Assembly: GCA_017557885.1 (NCBI GenBank)
Contig: JAFYXV010000002.1
Span: forward strand, 1 to 64,000
Length of the DNA stretch: 64,000 nt
Source of the DNA: a bacterium
GTDB taxonomy: Bacteria; Auribacterota; UBA3054
Direction of reading: 5' to 3'
A program made the translations under genes and the position numbers. Under the pieces are notes generated by a model. The model saw only the letters and a program-made list of their open reading frames with translations, ran no database searches and was not told where the DNA came from. This document shows positions 1 through 7,197 of the stretch, one piece after another; the first letter of the stretch is position 1, and each line of letters opens with the position of its first letter.

Positions 1-150
1 AAAATCAGAAATGTATTCATATTCCTCTTCGTTCAGATAGTCGGCCCGCAATTCAAAAAGATCAACGTAAGGTGCATATTTCTTCGCCAGCAGAGAATCC
101 TCTTCCAGCGTTGAGGCGGTGAGAGTAAGACAGACTTGACCGGTGACCAT
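1..150 (-). CDS. aroD: Type I 3-dehydroquinate dehydratase, N-terminal part (cut by window edge)
   Basis: The minus strand from the ATG at 148-150 gives 50 codons without a stop up to the window edge. The start MVTGQVCLTLTASTLEED and the later VDLFELRADYL match the first beta strands of class I dehydroquinases (family pattern ICLTLTG..LEED and ELRxD, where the Glu helps bind the substrate). The enzyme dehydrates 3-dehydroquinate to 3-dehydroshikimate, step three of the shikimate pathway. The ATG lies 4 bp after the stop of the aroK-aroB fusion, so it should be the next gene of the same operon. No aroE is visible in the window. In several PVC bacteria aroD is fused to aroE, so the missing part could carry a shikimate dehydrogenase domain, but that cannot be seen here. 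Confidence 0.8.
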   Translation of the reverse strand, partial: MVTGQVCLTLTASTLEEDSLLAKKYAPYVDLFELRADYLNEEEYEYISDF

Positions 151-154
151 TCGC

Positions 155-1534
155 TTACTCCAGTGAGATCTTTGTGGCTGTTACGCTGCCCCAGGCGCAG
201 GGCAGGGAGAAAGTGACGGTGTTGCCGGAGCGCTTTTTGTCGCGGCGCATGATTAATTTCAGGTCGTCGAGCGTGATGCCTTCGGGAAGCTTGGTGGGAA
301 GGCCGTGGGCGGAAAAGATCTCAGAGAGTTCTTCAGGGAAACTATCTTTGGCAAGGCCCATTCTTTGGGCGATCCTGGCTTCCTCGACGCAGCCTATAGC
401 CACCGCTTCGCCGTGGCTTATCGCAAAGTTGCTCTTAAGTTCCAGGGCGTGGCCGACGGTGTGACCGCAGTTCAAAAGAATGCGGCGGCCGCAACGCTCA
501 AAAGGATCTTCCCTTACGATATCGACTTTCACCTGCAGATTGTCGGCGATCTCCCTGGCGGTGGGGATCTCGGAGAACTTGGGTTCACTTCCTTTGATGA
601 GAGCGTGCTTGATCATTTCCGCCTTGCCGACTTTCAGTTCTTTGACAGGGAGAGTTTTCAGTCTCTCGGCATCGATAAGCACGAGTCTGGGGGAATGGAA
701 AGCGCCCACCAGATTCTTGCCGATCGCAAGGTCGCAGCCGGTCTTGCCGCCGGTGGAGGCGTCCACCATGGCAAGCAAGGTCGTGGGGAAATTTATCCAG
801 TCGATGCCGCGCATCCAGGTGGCGGCGGCGAAGCCTACGAGATCGCTGGTCACTCCCCCGCCGAAGGAAGCGATCGTATCCTTCCTGCCGATGGCGTGAT
901 CGTTCAGTATCCCCCAGATCTTTTCAATGGTAGAAATATTTTTAAACTCTTCGCCGGAAGGGATAAGTTCCAGAGCGGTATCTTTCAGAGCTTCGGGCTG
1001 GCAGTTGGCGGCGTTGGTGTCGGCGATGACAAGTTTGGCGAAGCCGTTGAGATCGCCCATGGCTTCACCCACGATGACCAGAGAGGTGGGAAGCGCAAAG
1101 GCTTTGGCGATCCTGCTCTTGAAGGAAGCGTAATGCTCTTTTCTTTCTTCGGCTTTGTTGCCCAGAGGGCGGGCGCCGGGGTTCCTTTGGAAACGCTTTT
1201 CCAATTCTTCCTTGGAAGGCGCTTCCAGAAGCCACACTAGGCCGAGGCTTTCCGTAAGCTTGCGGTTCTCGGGGTCGAGGAGCGTGCCGCCGCCCAGGGA
1301 GACGACGCTGTCGCTGAAATTCTTTTTCTGGGTGAGCTCTCGCAGCGTTTCCTTTTCGATGCTGCGGAAAAGCGCTTCCCCGCCTTCCTCGAAGATCGCG
1401 GGAATGGTCTTGTGGGACTTGGCTTCTATCTCGCTGTCGAGATCGAAAAAAGTTTTGCCCAGGCTCAGCGCCAGGTTTTTGCCGACGGTGGTCTTTCCGC
1501 TGGCGGGAGGTCCGTAAAGGAAGATAGCTGACAT
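155..1534 (-). CDS. aroKB: Bifunctional shikimate kinase / 3-dehydroquinate synthase (AroK-AroB fusion)
   Basis: Two enzymes in one 459-residue chain. Residues 1 to about 150 are shikimate kinase: P-loop GPPASGKTT at 8-16, shikimate-binding GGGTLL at 81-86 and the lid RNPGARPLGN near 117-126. From about 155 to the end is 3-dehydroquinate synthase: GGGVTSDLVGF near 226, FPTTLLAMVDASTGGKTG near 249 and the metal-binding region NCGHTVGHALE followed by SHGEAVAIG. The synthase part is about 305 residues, shorter than free-standing AroB (about 350), with its N-terminal Rossmann part trimmed. The fusion joins steps two and five of the shikimate pathway, so the product of one half is not the substrate of the other. 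The gene starts 1 bp after tyrA and ends 4 bp before aroD. Cytoplasmic. Confidence 0.95.
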   Translation of the reverse strand: MSAIFLYGPPASGKTTVGKNLALSLGKTFFDLDSEIEAKSHKTIPAIFEEGGEALFRSIEKETLRELTQKKNFSDSVVSLGGGTLLDPENRKLTESLGLVWLLEAPSKEELEKRFQRNPGARPLGNKAEERKEHYASFKSRIAKAFALPTSLVIVGEAMGDLNGFAKLVIADTNAANCQPEALKDTALELIPSGEEFKNISTIEKIWGILNDHAIGRKDTIASFGGGVTSDLVGFAAATWMRGIDWINFPTTLLAMVDASTGGKTGCDLAIGKNLVGAFHSPRLVLIDAERLKTLPVKELKVGKAEMIKHALIKGSEPKFSEIPTAREIADNLQVKVDIVREDPFERCGRRILLNCGHTVGHALELKSNFAISHGEAVAIGCVEEARIAQRMGLAKDSFPEELSEIFSAHGLPTKLPEGITLDDLKLIMRRDKKRSGNTVTFSLPCAWGSVTATKISLE

Positions 1535-1535
1535 T

Positions 1536-2336
1536 TTATTTTTCCTCCCCTTGCAGTTTTTCTTTTATAGCCTGGCCTTCCGCGAGCTGGGAGATCAGGC
1601 TCTCCCTGTCATCGTTTGCGATGGCGGTCTGGAAATCCGTGAGCCTTTCGATCATTCTCTCGAGGACCGGCAGAAGCTCCGTTTTGTTCATGAGAAACAA
1701 TTCCGACCAGAGCTCGGGGTCGGGCGCGCCGACACGGGAGAGGTCCCTAAAACTGCCGGCAGAAAAGCCGGAGCGCTTAAGGGCAAGCTCGTCCCTCAGG
1801 TAGGCGGAGGAAACAAGGTGGCAGAGCTGGCTGGTGTAGGCGATCCTTTTGTCGTGATCTTCGGGCGTGGTGAAAATGACTTCCTTGAAGCCCAGTTCGG
1901 TGAAGAAAGGTACAATGTCTTCCGCAATTTTTTGATCCTGAGGGAAGGGCGTCAGGATCATGGAAGCGCCTCGGAATAGCTCCGCGTCGGAATTCTCGAA
2001 ACCACTGACTTCCTTCCCGGCCATGGGGTGTCCGCCGATGAAGGTGAAGCTGCCGTTCATCTTTGGAGCGAGCTCTTTTATGACTGCGCTTTTTACGCCG
2101 CAGACGTCGATAACAAGCGCGCCTTTTTTCAGATCGGCGGCGTGCTCAAGGAGCCATTTTACGGTAAGCGTCGGGTGAAGAGCGATGATGACGAGGTCGG
2201 AATTCGAGACCTCTACAGGATCGTTCCTGTCGATGCCCCTGACGTTGTAGCCGGCCTTTTGGGCGGCCTTGAAAAAAGAGCCGCCGATGAGGCCGAGGCC
2301 AACGATGGCGATTTCTTTGAGATCAGATCTCTGCAT
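1536..2336 (-). CDS. tyrA: Prephenate dehydrogenase
   Basis: This 266-residue protein begins with an NAD(P)-binding Rossmann motif GLGLIGGS (residues 13-20) and carries GGHPMAGKEVSGF, the TyrA substrate-loop signature. It oxidatively decarboxylates prephenate to 4-hydroxyphenylpyruvate, the committed step to tyrosine. Arogenate specificity cannot be excluded from sequence reading. It stops soon after the helical dimerisation domain and has no C-terminal ACT domain, so it probably lacks allosteric tyrosine inhibition; control may come from the operon attenuator instead. Its start overlaps the end of pheA by 14 bp, which suggests translational coupling. Confidence 0.93.
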   Translation of the reverse strand: MQRSDLKEIAIVGLGLIGGSFFKAAQKAGYNVRGIDRNDPVEVSNSDLVIIALHPTLTVKWLLEHAADLKKGALVIDVCGVKSAVIKELAPKMNGSFTFIGGHPMAGKEVSGFENSDAELFRGASMILTPFPQDQKIAEDIVPFFTELGFKEVIFTTPEDHDKRIAYTSQLCHLVSSAYLRDELALKRSGFSAGSFRDLSRVGAPDPELWSELFLMNKTELLPVLERMIERLTDFQTAIANDDRESLISQLAEGQAIKEKLQGEEK

Positions 2337-3468
2337 ACGCTCCTAAGAAAGTGAACTGCTCGATGTCCGGGTCAGTGGAGAGCTCGGATAAAAGCTTGAT
2401 GGCGCCCGGGTCGTTGGGCTTGGACTCGAACTCGAAGGTGAATCGGAACTCGAATTCCATGCCGGGAATGGGACGCGATTCCAATTTGGTGAGATTCAGC
2501 CCGATGGAGGAGAACCTTGCCAGAATGTTGGCAAGAGAACCAGGCTTATGAGGCAGCGTCATGATAAGGGAGATCTTGGAGGCGTCCTTGTAGATCTCCA
2601 GTTCCCTGGATATGCAGATGAAGCGGGTGAAGTTGGAGGGCGTGTCGCAGATCTCGTCCTTTATAATTTCGAGATTGTAAAGCTCGGCGCACTTCCTGGA
2701 GGCGATGACCGCCTGATCCGTGCGGCCGCTTTCAGAAAGCTCCCGGGCGGCCAGGGCCGTGTTGGCGGTGGGCGTCTGCTTGACGTTCCGCATATTAAGC
2801 AGGAACTTCGAGCACTGGGAGAGCGCCTGGGGATGGCTCTTTATTTCCTTGATGTCGCTCATCCTGACGCCTTTCTTGGCCAGAAGGACGTGGGAGACAT
2901 GTAATTTGCAGGCCTTGACGATCCTGAAGTCGTGGCGCAGCATGTTGTCATAGACCGTGGTGACGGAGCCCGCCGAGGAGTTTTCGATTGGCAGTACGCC
3001 GTACTGGCACATGCCCTTCTCCACGGCGCTGAAGATGTCGGCGAAGGAGTTGAAGAAGAGAATGGCGGGAAACTTGAAGAAAGTGGAGGCCGCCTGCTGG
3101 GAGAAGGCGCCTTCCGTCCCCTGGCAGGCCACCGTGGCGTGGGAGGGAAACTCTGCCGGAGCCATGGCCACAGCCCTTTTGATCTCGCTTTCCAGTTTGC
3201 TTTCCTTCGTGATGAACTTGCGTTCCTTGGCGCGGGAAAGGCTGAAGAGTGTACTAAAGAGCATGGCGACTTCGTTTTCGTATTCCGGTCCGGCGGCGAG
3301 GGACAGCCTGTTTAGGATCTCCCTTTCCCTCTTGGGATCGCTGACGGGCAGATTTTCCTGCTGCTTCACTTCAGCGACTTTTTTGACGCACTCGAAGCGC
3401 TTCAAATAAAGCTCGACTATTTTGTCGTCGATGGCGTCGATCTCGTTTCTGATGTTTTCCTTGTCCAT
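2323..3468 (-). CDS. pheA: Chorismate mutase / prephenate dehydratase (P-protein)
   Basis: The 381 residues split into an AroQ chorismate mutase (about 1-90, IRNEIDAIDDKIVELYLKR), a prephenate dehydratase (about 110-290, CQGTEGAFSQQAA near 115 and the catalytic NFTRF motif near 285) and a C-terminal ACT domain (about 300-381). The ACT part keeps both Phe-binding signatures, GSLANIL (the usual GALA region) and LESRP, so phenylalanine feedback inhibition is expected. It converts chorismate to prephenate and then phenylpyruvate. The prephenate can also feed the neighbouring TyrA. The gene lies 43 bp downstream of aroF and overlaps tyrA. Confidence 0.95.
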   Translation of the reverse strand: MDKENIRNEIDAIDDKIVELYLKRFECVKKVAEVKQQENLPVSDPKREREILNRLSLAAGPEYENEVAMLFSTLFSLSRAKERKFITKESKLESEIKRAVAMAPAEFPSHATVACQGTEGAFSQQAASTFFKFPAILFFNSFADIFSAVEKGMCQYGVLPIENSSAGSVTTVYDNMLRHDFRIVKACKLHVSHVLLAKKGVRMSDIKEIKSHPQALSQCSKFLLNMRNVKQTPTANTALAARELSESGRTDQAVIASRKCAELYNLEIIKDEICDTPSNFTRFICISRELEIYKDASKISLIMTLPHKPGSLANILARFSSIGLNLTKLESRPIPGMEFEFRFTFEFESKPNDPGAIKLLSELSTDPDIEQFTFLGAYAEI

Positions 3469-3502
3469 AATTCAACTTTCCGATTTATCTCAAAGTATTT
3501 AT

Positions 3503-3508
3503 ATTATA
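3503..3508 (-). promoter_or_regulatory. Possible internal -10 box ahead of pheA
   Basis: On the minus strand a perfect TATAAT sits in the aroF-pheA gap and would start RNA about 30 nt before the pheA ATG. I find no good -35 hexamer at the right distance, so this is only a weak candidate for an internal promoter. Confidence 0.2.
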
Positions 3509-3511
3509 CCC

Positions 3512-4519
3512 TTAACGGCAAGCGTAGGGCCTGACCGCCTTTATCGCCTTCATGGTCTCGGCGAACATGGCCGGCGTCTGGCTCTGGGCGCCGTCGCACT
3601 TGGCCTTGGGCGGATCGTTGTGGACTTCGATGATGAGGCCGTCCGCGCCGATGGCCGTCGCGGCCACCGCCACGGGATGCACGAGCCTGGCTACGCCGGT
3701 GGCGTGACTGGGATCGACCACCACCGGGAGGTGCGAGAACTGGTGGAGAAGCGGCACCACGGAAAGGTCGATGGTGTTCCTGGTGGCCGTCTCAAAGGTC
3801 CTGATGCCGCGTTCGCAGAGGATGACGTTGGGGTTGCCGGACGCCATGATGTATTCCGCGCTCATCAGAAGTTCCTGCAAAGTGGAGGAAAGTCCCCTCT
3901 TCAGAAGGATGGGCTTCTTGGTGTTGTGGCCGACTTCCTTAAGAATGTCGAAGTTCTGCATGTTGCGGGCGCCGATCTGGATAACGTCCACGTCGTTGAA
4001 GTATTCGAACTGGGAGAAGTTCATAAGCTCGGTGACGATAGGAAGGCCCGTTTCCTTCTTGGCCGCCAGAAGCATCTTCAAGCCTTCCACGCCAAGACCC
4101 TGGAAGGAGTAAGGGCTCGTCCTGGGCTTGAAGGCGCCGCCCCGGAGAAGCGTCGCGCCGGCGGCTTTGACCGCCTTGGCCACCTCAATTATCTGCTCCT
4201 CGCTCTCCACGCTGCAGGGGCCGGCGATGACCTGGAAATTACCGCCGCCGATAAGCACGCCGCCGCAGTCTATTATGGAGTCATCGGGATGGAACTTGCG
4301 GTTGGCGGCCTTGTAGGGGTCGCCCACGCGCTGCACGCTGGCCACCACGTCGAGGGCGGAGACCAAATCAATGTCGAGATGCGCCACGTCGCCGACGCAG
4401 CCAATAAGAGTTTCATGGGAACCGACGGAGATGTGCGGGTCGATGTTCTGGGCCTTCAGCCAATTGATGAGGTTGTCCACCTGGCTTTTCTGGGCGCCCT
4501 GCTTGATGATGATTATCAT
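3512..4519 (-). CDS. aroF: 3-deoxy-7-phosphoheptulonate (DAHP) synthase, FTL-domain type
   Basis: A 335-residue class I DAHP synthase of the Thermotoga-like type: a ferredoxin-like regulatory domain at residues 1 to about 65, then the TIM barrel with AGPCSVESEEQI (near 98), GGAFKPRTSPYSFQG (near 127) and VDPSHATG (near 267). It condenses phosphoenolpyruvate with erythrose 4-phosphate, the entry step of the shikimate pathway. The N-terminal ferredoxin-like domain in this family binds Phe or Tyr for feedback inhibition. The start has AAGGA about 8 nt upstream. As first structural gene of the operon it lies 30 nt behind the attenuator terminator, so entry into the whole pathway is set by that switch. 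Confidence 0.95.
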   Translation of the reverse strand: MIIIIKQGAQKSQVDNLINWLKAQNIDPHISVGSHETLIGCVGDVAHLDIDLVSALDVVASVQRVGDPYKAANRKFHPDDSIIDCGGVLIGGGNFQVIAGPCSVESEEQIIEVAKAVKAAGATLLRGGAFKPRTSPYSFQGLGVEGLKMLLAAKKETGLPIVTELMNFSQFEYFNDVDVIQIGARNMQNFDILKEVGHNTKKPILLKRGLSSTLQELLMSAEYIMASGNPNVILCERGIRTFETATRNTIDLSVVPLLHQFSHLPVVVDPSHATGVARLVHPVAVAATAIGADGLIIEVHNDPPKAKCDGAQSQTPAMFAETMKAIKAVRPYACR

Positions 4520-4548
4520 AGTTTTTCCTTATTTGTTGATTATTATTT

Positions 4549-4590
4549 GCTTAAAAAGAAAGAGCCTGGCTTTGCTCAAGCCAGGCTCTT
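4549..4590 (-). terminator. Attenuator terminator before aroF
   Basis: On the minus strand a perfect 12-bp stem (AAGAGCCTGGCT / AGCCAGGCTCTT) with a 7-nt loop TTGAGCA is followed by TTCTTTTT. It ends 30 nt before the aroF ATG and after the leader peptide, so it should stop RNA inside the leader. Its loop and flanks (4569-4581, GCTTGAGCAAAGC) are complementary, with one bulged base, to a segment of the leader coding region (4638-4649, GCTTTCTCAAGC). This gives a competing antiterminator helix of 12 bp. Confidence 0.85.
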
Positions 4591-4618
4591 TTCGTATTCG
4601 GAATCCACTTTTATTCAA

Positions 4619-4693
4619 CTACGACAAGGTTCCCCCAGCTTGAGAAAGCTCGGTGTAATAAAAGTAGAACCAATAGCCGAAATTGATTTTCAT
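4619..4693 (-). CDS. Aromatic-rich leader peptide of the aro operon attenuator
   Basis: A 24-codon reading frame on the minus strand, starting at the ATG 4691-4693 and ending at TAG 4619-4621. Residues 5-13 read FGYWFYFYY: three Phe, four Tyr and one Trp codon in nine. It lies between a well-placed promoter and an intrinsic terminator and is followed 100 nt later by the DAHP synthase gene, the architecture of trp/phe-type attenuation. Ribosome stalling in the aromatic run would leave the next bases (4638-4649) free to pair with the terminator stem and loop and let transcription continue into aroF. The SD is weak (GGA about 16 nt upstream). Expected to be a regulatory peptide with no further function. 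Confidence 0.85.
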   Translation of the reverse strand: MKINFGYWFYFYYTELSQAGGTLS

Positions 4694-4725
4694 TTGGAGA
4701 TAGTTTTCCGTGATTGATTGCGAAT

Positions 4726-4754
4726 ATGGTAGCACTTTCATTTTCATTTTGCAA
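4726..4754 (-). promoter_or_regulatory. Sigma-70 promoter of the aromatic amino acid operon
   Basis: Minus strand: TTGCAA (4749-4754) and TACCAT (4726-4731), each 4 of 6 matches to consensus, with a 17-bp spacer. Start of RNA would be near 4719, about 26 nt before the leader-peptide ATG, which fits an attenuator leader of about 170 nt. Confidence 0.5.
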
Positions 4755-4891
4755 GGGCTTAGGGAGAAACGCTGGCCAAAAAAAAGATTAAGCGGTGGAT
4801 TTTTCCGGAAGTTTTTTGCTAAACTTATAAAAAATACATTCCGACAACGAAAGGAAGTATCAAGTTCACCGCTTCCCAAAAGGAGAATAAA

Positions 4892-5320
4892 ATGAAAACT
4901 GCAAGACAGCTTTCCGTGTTTTTGGAGAACAAGCCTGGCCACGCCTACAACATCTGCAAGACCTTAGGCGACGCCGGCATAAACATCTTTACGCTGTCCT
5001 TGGCCGACACGAATCAGTTCGGGCTTCTGCGTTTGATCGTGGAGAAACCCGAAGCGGCCGGCGAGCTGCTTAAAAAAGGAGGAGTGATAGTCAACATAAC
5101 CGAGCTTCTGGCGGTCAGGATAGACAACCGTCCGGGAGTATTGGCCAAGATCTACGAACTGCTCTCCTCTCTTGACATCAATTTGGAATACGCTTACGCT
5201 TTCGCCATGCGCCGCATCTTCTTATTGAGAGTGAGCGACAACGAAAAAGCCTTCCAGATCCTGAGCGAGAACGGCTTCACCCTTCTCTCCCACGAGGAAC
5301 TCTTCTCCGACGAAAACTAA
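4892..5320 (+). CDS. Tandem ACT-domain amino acid-binding protein (first copy)
   Basis: The 142 residues are two ACT domains (about 1-70 and 72-142) and nothing else, with ligand-loop motifs ENKPGHAYNICKTLGDAGIN and RIDNRPGVLAKIYELLSS. Such proteins bind small amino acids at domain interfaces and act as sensors. Free-standing double-ACT proteins are often encoded beside PaaK-type ligases, as here, 15 bp upstream of one. The ligand is unknown; an aromatic amino acid is the natural guess given the context. AGGAG is well placed ahead of the ATG. It is roughly 60 percent identical to the protein at 6759-7187 by eye. Transcription is divergent from the aro operon, with a 370-bp shared control region. 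Confidence 0.85.
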   Translation: MKTARQLSVFLENKPGHAYNICKTLGDAGINIFTLSLADTNQFGLLRLIVEKPEAAGELLKKGGVIVNITELLAVRIDNRPGVLAKIYELLSSLDINLEYAYAFAMRRIFLLRVSDNEKAFQILSENGFTLLSHEELFSDEN

Positions 5321-5335
5321 AACAAAGATAACAAT

Positions 5336-6649
5336 ATGGAAAAATCCGCCCTACAAGCCTTAGCGCAAAAAGACTTCATGAGCCGCGACGAACTGGAGTC
5401 CATCCAGCTTTCGAGGCTTAAAAACATAGTTTCCCACGCCTACAAAAATCAGGCGCTCTTCAGGTCCCGCATGCAGGAGAAAGGTCTCGACGACACCTGC
5501 ATCAAGGAGATGAAGGACATCCAGAAGCTGCCCTTCTTCAAGAAAGTTGACCTCAGGGACACTTATCCCTTCGGCCTGCTTTCCGTCCCCATGGATGACA
5601 TCATCAGACTGCAGGCCAGTTCCGGCACCACCGGAAGCCCTATCGTCATCGCCTACACCAGGGAAGACGTGGCCTGCTGGCAGGAAGCCACCATGCGCGC
5701 CCTCATGATCGCCGGCATAGGTTCTGGCGACATCATCCAGAACGCCTACGGCTACGGCCTCTTCACCGGCGGCATGGGGTTGCATTACGGCGCCGAAGGA
5801 CTGGGCGCCACCGTATTGCCCATTTCCAGCGGCAACACCGAGCGCCAGATCAAACTGATGAGCGACTTCGGCGTGACCTGCATAAGCTGCACGCCGAGCT
5901 ATTTCCTCCACATCATCGAAAAAGCCAAGCAGCTGGGCTACGACTTCAAGAAGATGAAACTAAGGAACGGCATCTTCGGCGCCGAGCCCTGGACCAACGA
6001 GATGCGTCAGAGGATCGAGGAAGAATCCGGCATCAAGGCCTGGGACATCTACGGACTGACCGAGATCAGTGGACCTGGCGTGGCCATGGACTGCCCCGCC
6101 AGAACGGGACTGCATATGTTCGAGGACCTCTATTATCCCGAGATCATCGACCCCGAGACCGGCGAAGCGCTGCCTGACGGCACGGAAGGCGAACTGGTCA
6201 TCACGACTTTGCACAAGTTCGGCATGCCCATGATAAGGTACCGCACCAGGGACATCTCCGTCATCGTCAAGGGGACCTGCGAATGCGGCCGCACCATCAG
6301 GAGAATAAAACGCATCGACCACAGGAACGACGACATGCTGATAATAAGAGGCGTCAACGTCTTCCCGAGCCAGATCGAAGCGGCGCTCCTGACGATCCCG
6401 GGCGTCCAGCCGCACTACCACATCATCGTCAGGCGCCACGGCGACCTGGACACCCTGGAAGTGCAGGTGGAGCTTTCCGCCGAGCTCTTCGGCGACACCA
6501 TCCGCTCCATCGAAGTCATCCAGAAGAAGATCGGCAACGCCATCAAGAGCATCATCGGCCTGGCCGTCACGGTCACTCCCGTGGAGCCGGGAAGCTTAGA
6601 GCGCTCCATGGGCAAAGCCAAGCGCGTCACCGACCTGCGCAACAAATAA
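5336..6649 (+). CDS. paaK: Phenylacetate-CoA ligase family protein (first copy)
   Basis: A 437-residue adenylate-forming enzyme of the PaaK family, normal length. Seen: SSGTTGSPIVIAYT (95-108, ATP phosphate loop), IYGLTEISGPG (adenine/acid region), MPMIRYRTRD, and the C-terminal DDMLIIRGVNVFPSQIEA hinge. A cysteine pair follows YRTRD (CECGR), typical of the family. It makes aryl-CoA from phenylacetate-like acids, ATP and CoA via an acyl-AMP. The exact acid (phenylacetate, 4-hydroxyphenylacetate or indoleacetate) cannot be read from sequence. It is paired with the upstream ACT protein. Cytoplasmic. Confidence 0.88.
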   Translation: MEKSALQALAQKDFMSRDELESIQLSRLKNIVSHAYKNQALFRSRMQEKGLDDTCIKEMKDIQKLPFFKKVDLRDTYPFGLLSVPMDDIIRLQASSGTTGSPIVIAYTREDVACWQEATMRALMIAGIGSGDIIQNAYGYGLFTGGMGLHYGAEGLGATVLPISSGNTERQIKLMSDFGVTCISCTPSYFLHIIEKAKQLGYDFKKMKLRNGIFGAEPWTNEMRQRIEEESGIKAWDIYGLTEISGPGVAMDCPARTGLHMFEDLYYPEIIDPETGEALPDGTEGELVITTLHKFGMPMIRYRTRDISVIVKGTCECGRTIRRIKRIDHRNDDMLIIRGVNVFPSQIEAALLTIPGVQPHYHIIVRRHGDLDTLEVQVELSAELFGDTIRSIEVIQKKIGNAIKSIIGLAVTVTPVEPGSLERSMGKAKRVTDLRNK

Positions 6650-6672
6650 GCGCTCCGTTTTTCCGCGCTTTT

Positions 6673-6706
6673 CATACCGGGCAGGACCAACCTCTTGCCC
6701 GGTATG
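6673..6706 (+). other. Hairpin between the two ACT-PaaK pairs
   Basis: A perfect 11-bp inverted repeat (CATACCGGGCA / TGCCCGGTATG) with a 12-nt loop lies 24 bp after the first paaK. It is followed by CTATTATATAAG, not by a run of T, so it is a poor intrinsic terminator. It may stabilise the 3' end of the upstream message, or mask the region just before the second pair. Confidence 0.45.
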
Positions 6707-6758
6707 CTATTATATAAGATTAGAAACTATTTTCTCTAACCAAAGGAGCCTAAAATTA

Positions 6759-7187
6759 ATGGAAACCGTAAAACAGCTTTCCCTCTTTTTGGAAAACAAG
6801 CCCGGACACGTCTATAGCATCTGCAAGGCTTTGGGCGACGCCGGAATAAACATCTACACCCTGACTCTGGCCGACACCGCCCAGTTCGGCATCCTGCGTC
6901 TGATCGTCGAGGATGCGGAATCCTCGAAGGCCCTATTGGAGAAAGAGGGCTTCATCGTCAACATCGCCGATGTCCTGGCGGTCAGGATCGACAACCAGCC
7001 CGGAAGATTGGCGCAGGTCGCCGAGATCCTGAACAAAGAGGGCATCAACGTGGAGTACGTTTACGCCTTCGCCAACCGCCACATCTTCCTCTACCGCGTG
7101 GACGATACGGAAAAGGCCTATCAGAAACTTATATCCAACGGATTCTGCGTACTGAGTTCGCACGAACTTTTCAACACCAATAAATAA
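6759..7187 (+). CDS. Tandem ACT-domain amino acid-binding protein (second copy)
   Basis: A 142-residue double-ACT protein, the same length and layout as 4892-5320, with motifs ENKPGHVYSICKALGDAGIN and RIDNQPGRLAQVAEILN. The two copies differ most at the loop that usually touches the ligand (DTNQFGLL against DTAQFGIL are close, while NRPGVLAKI against NQPGRLAQV differ), so they may sense different amino acids. An AAAGGAG site precedes the ATG. It lies 10 bp before the second PaaK gene and starts the unit ACT-PaaK-symporter. Confidence 0.85.
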   Translation: METVKQLSLFLENKPGHVYSICKALGDAGINIYTLTLADTAQFGILRLIVEDAESSKALLEKEGFIVNIADVLAVRIDNQPGRLAQVAEILNKEGINVEYVYAFANRHIFLYRVDDTEKAYQKLISNGFCVLSSHELFNTNK

Positions 7188-7197
7188 GACTGGAAAA

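Noticed and set aside
4619-4942. A 107-codon minus-strand frame across the aro control region
   Set aside because: Only the last 24 codons follow the promoter; the rest lies upstream of the RNA start and overlaps the ACT gene start. It is reported as a leader peptide only.
6673-6706. Intrinsic terminator between the ACT-PaaK pairs
   Set aside because: Strong hairpin but no T-run on either strand, so listed as a hairpin of unknown role.
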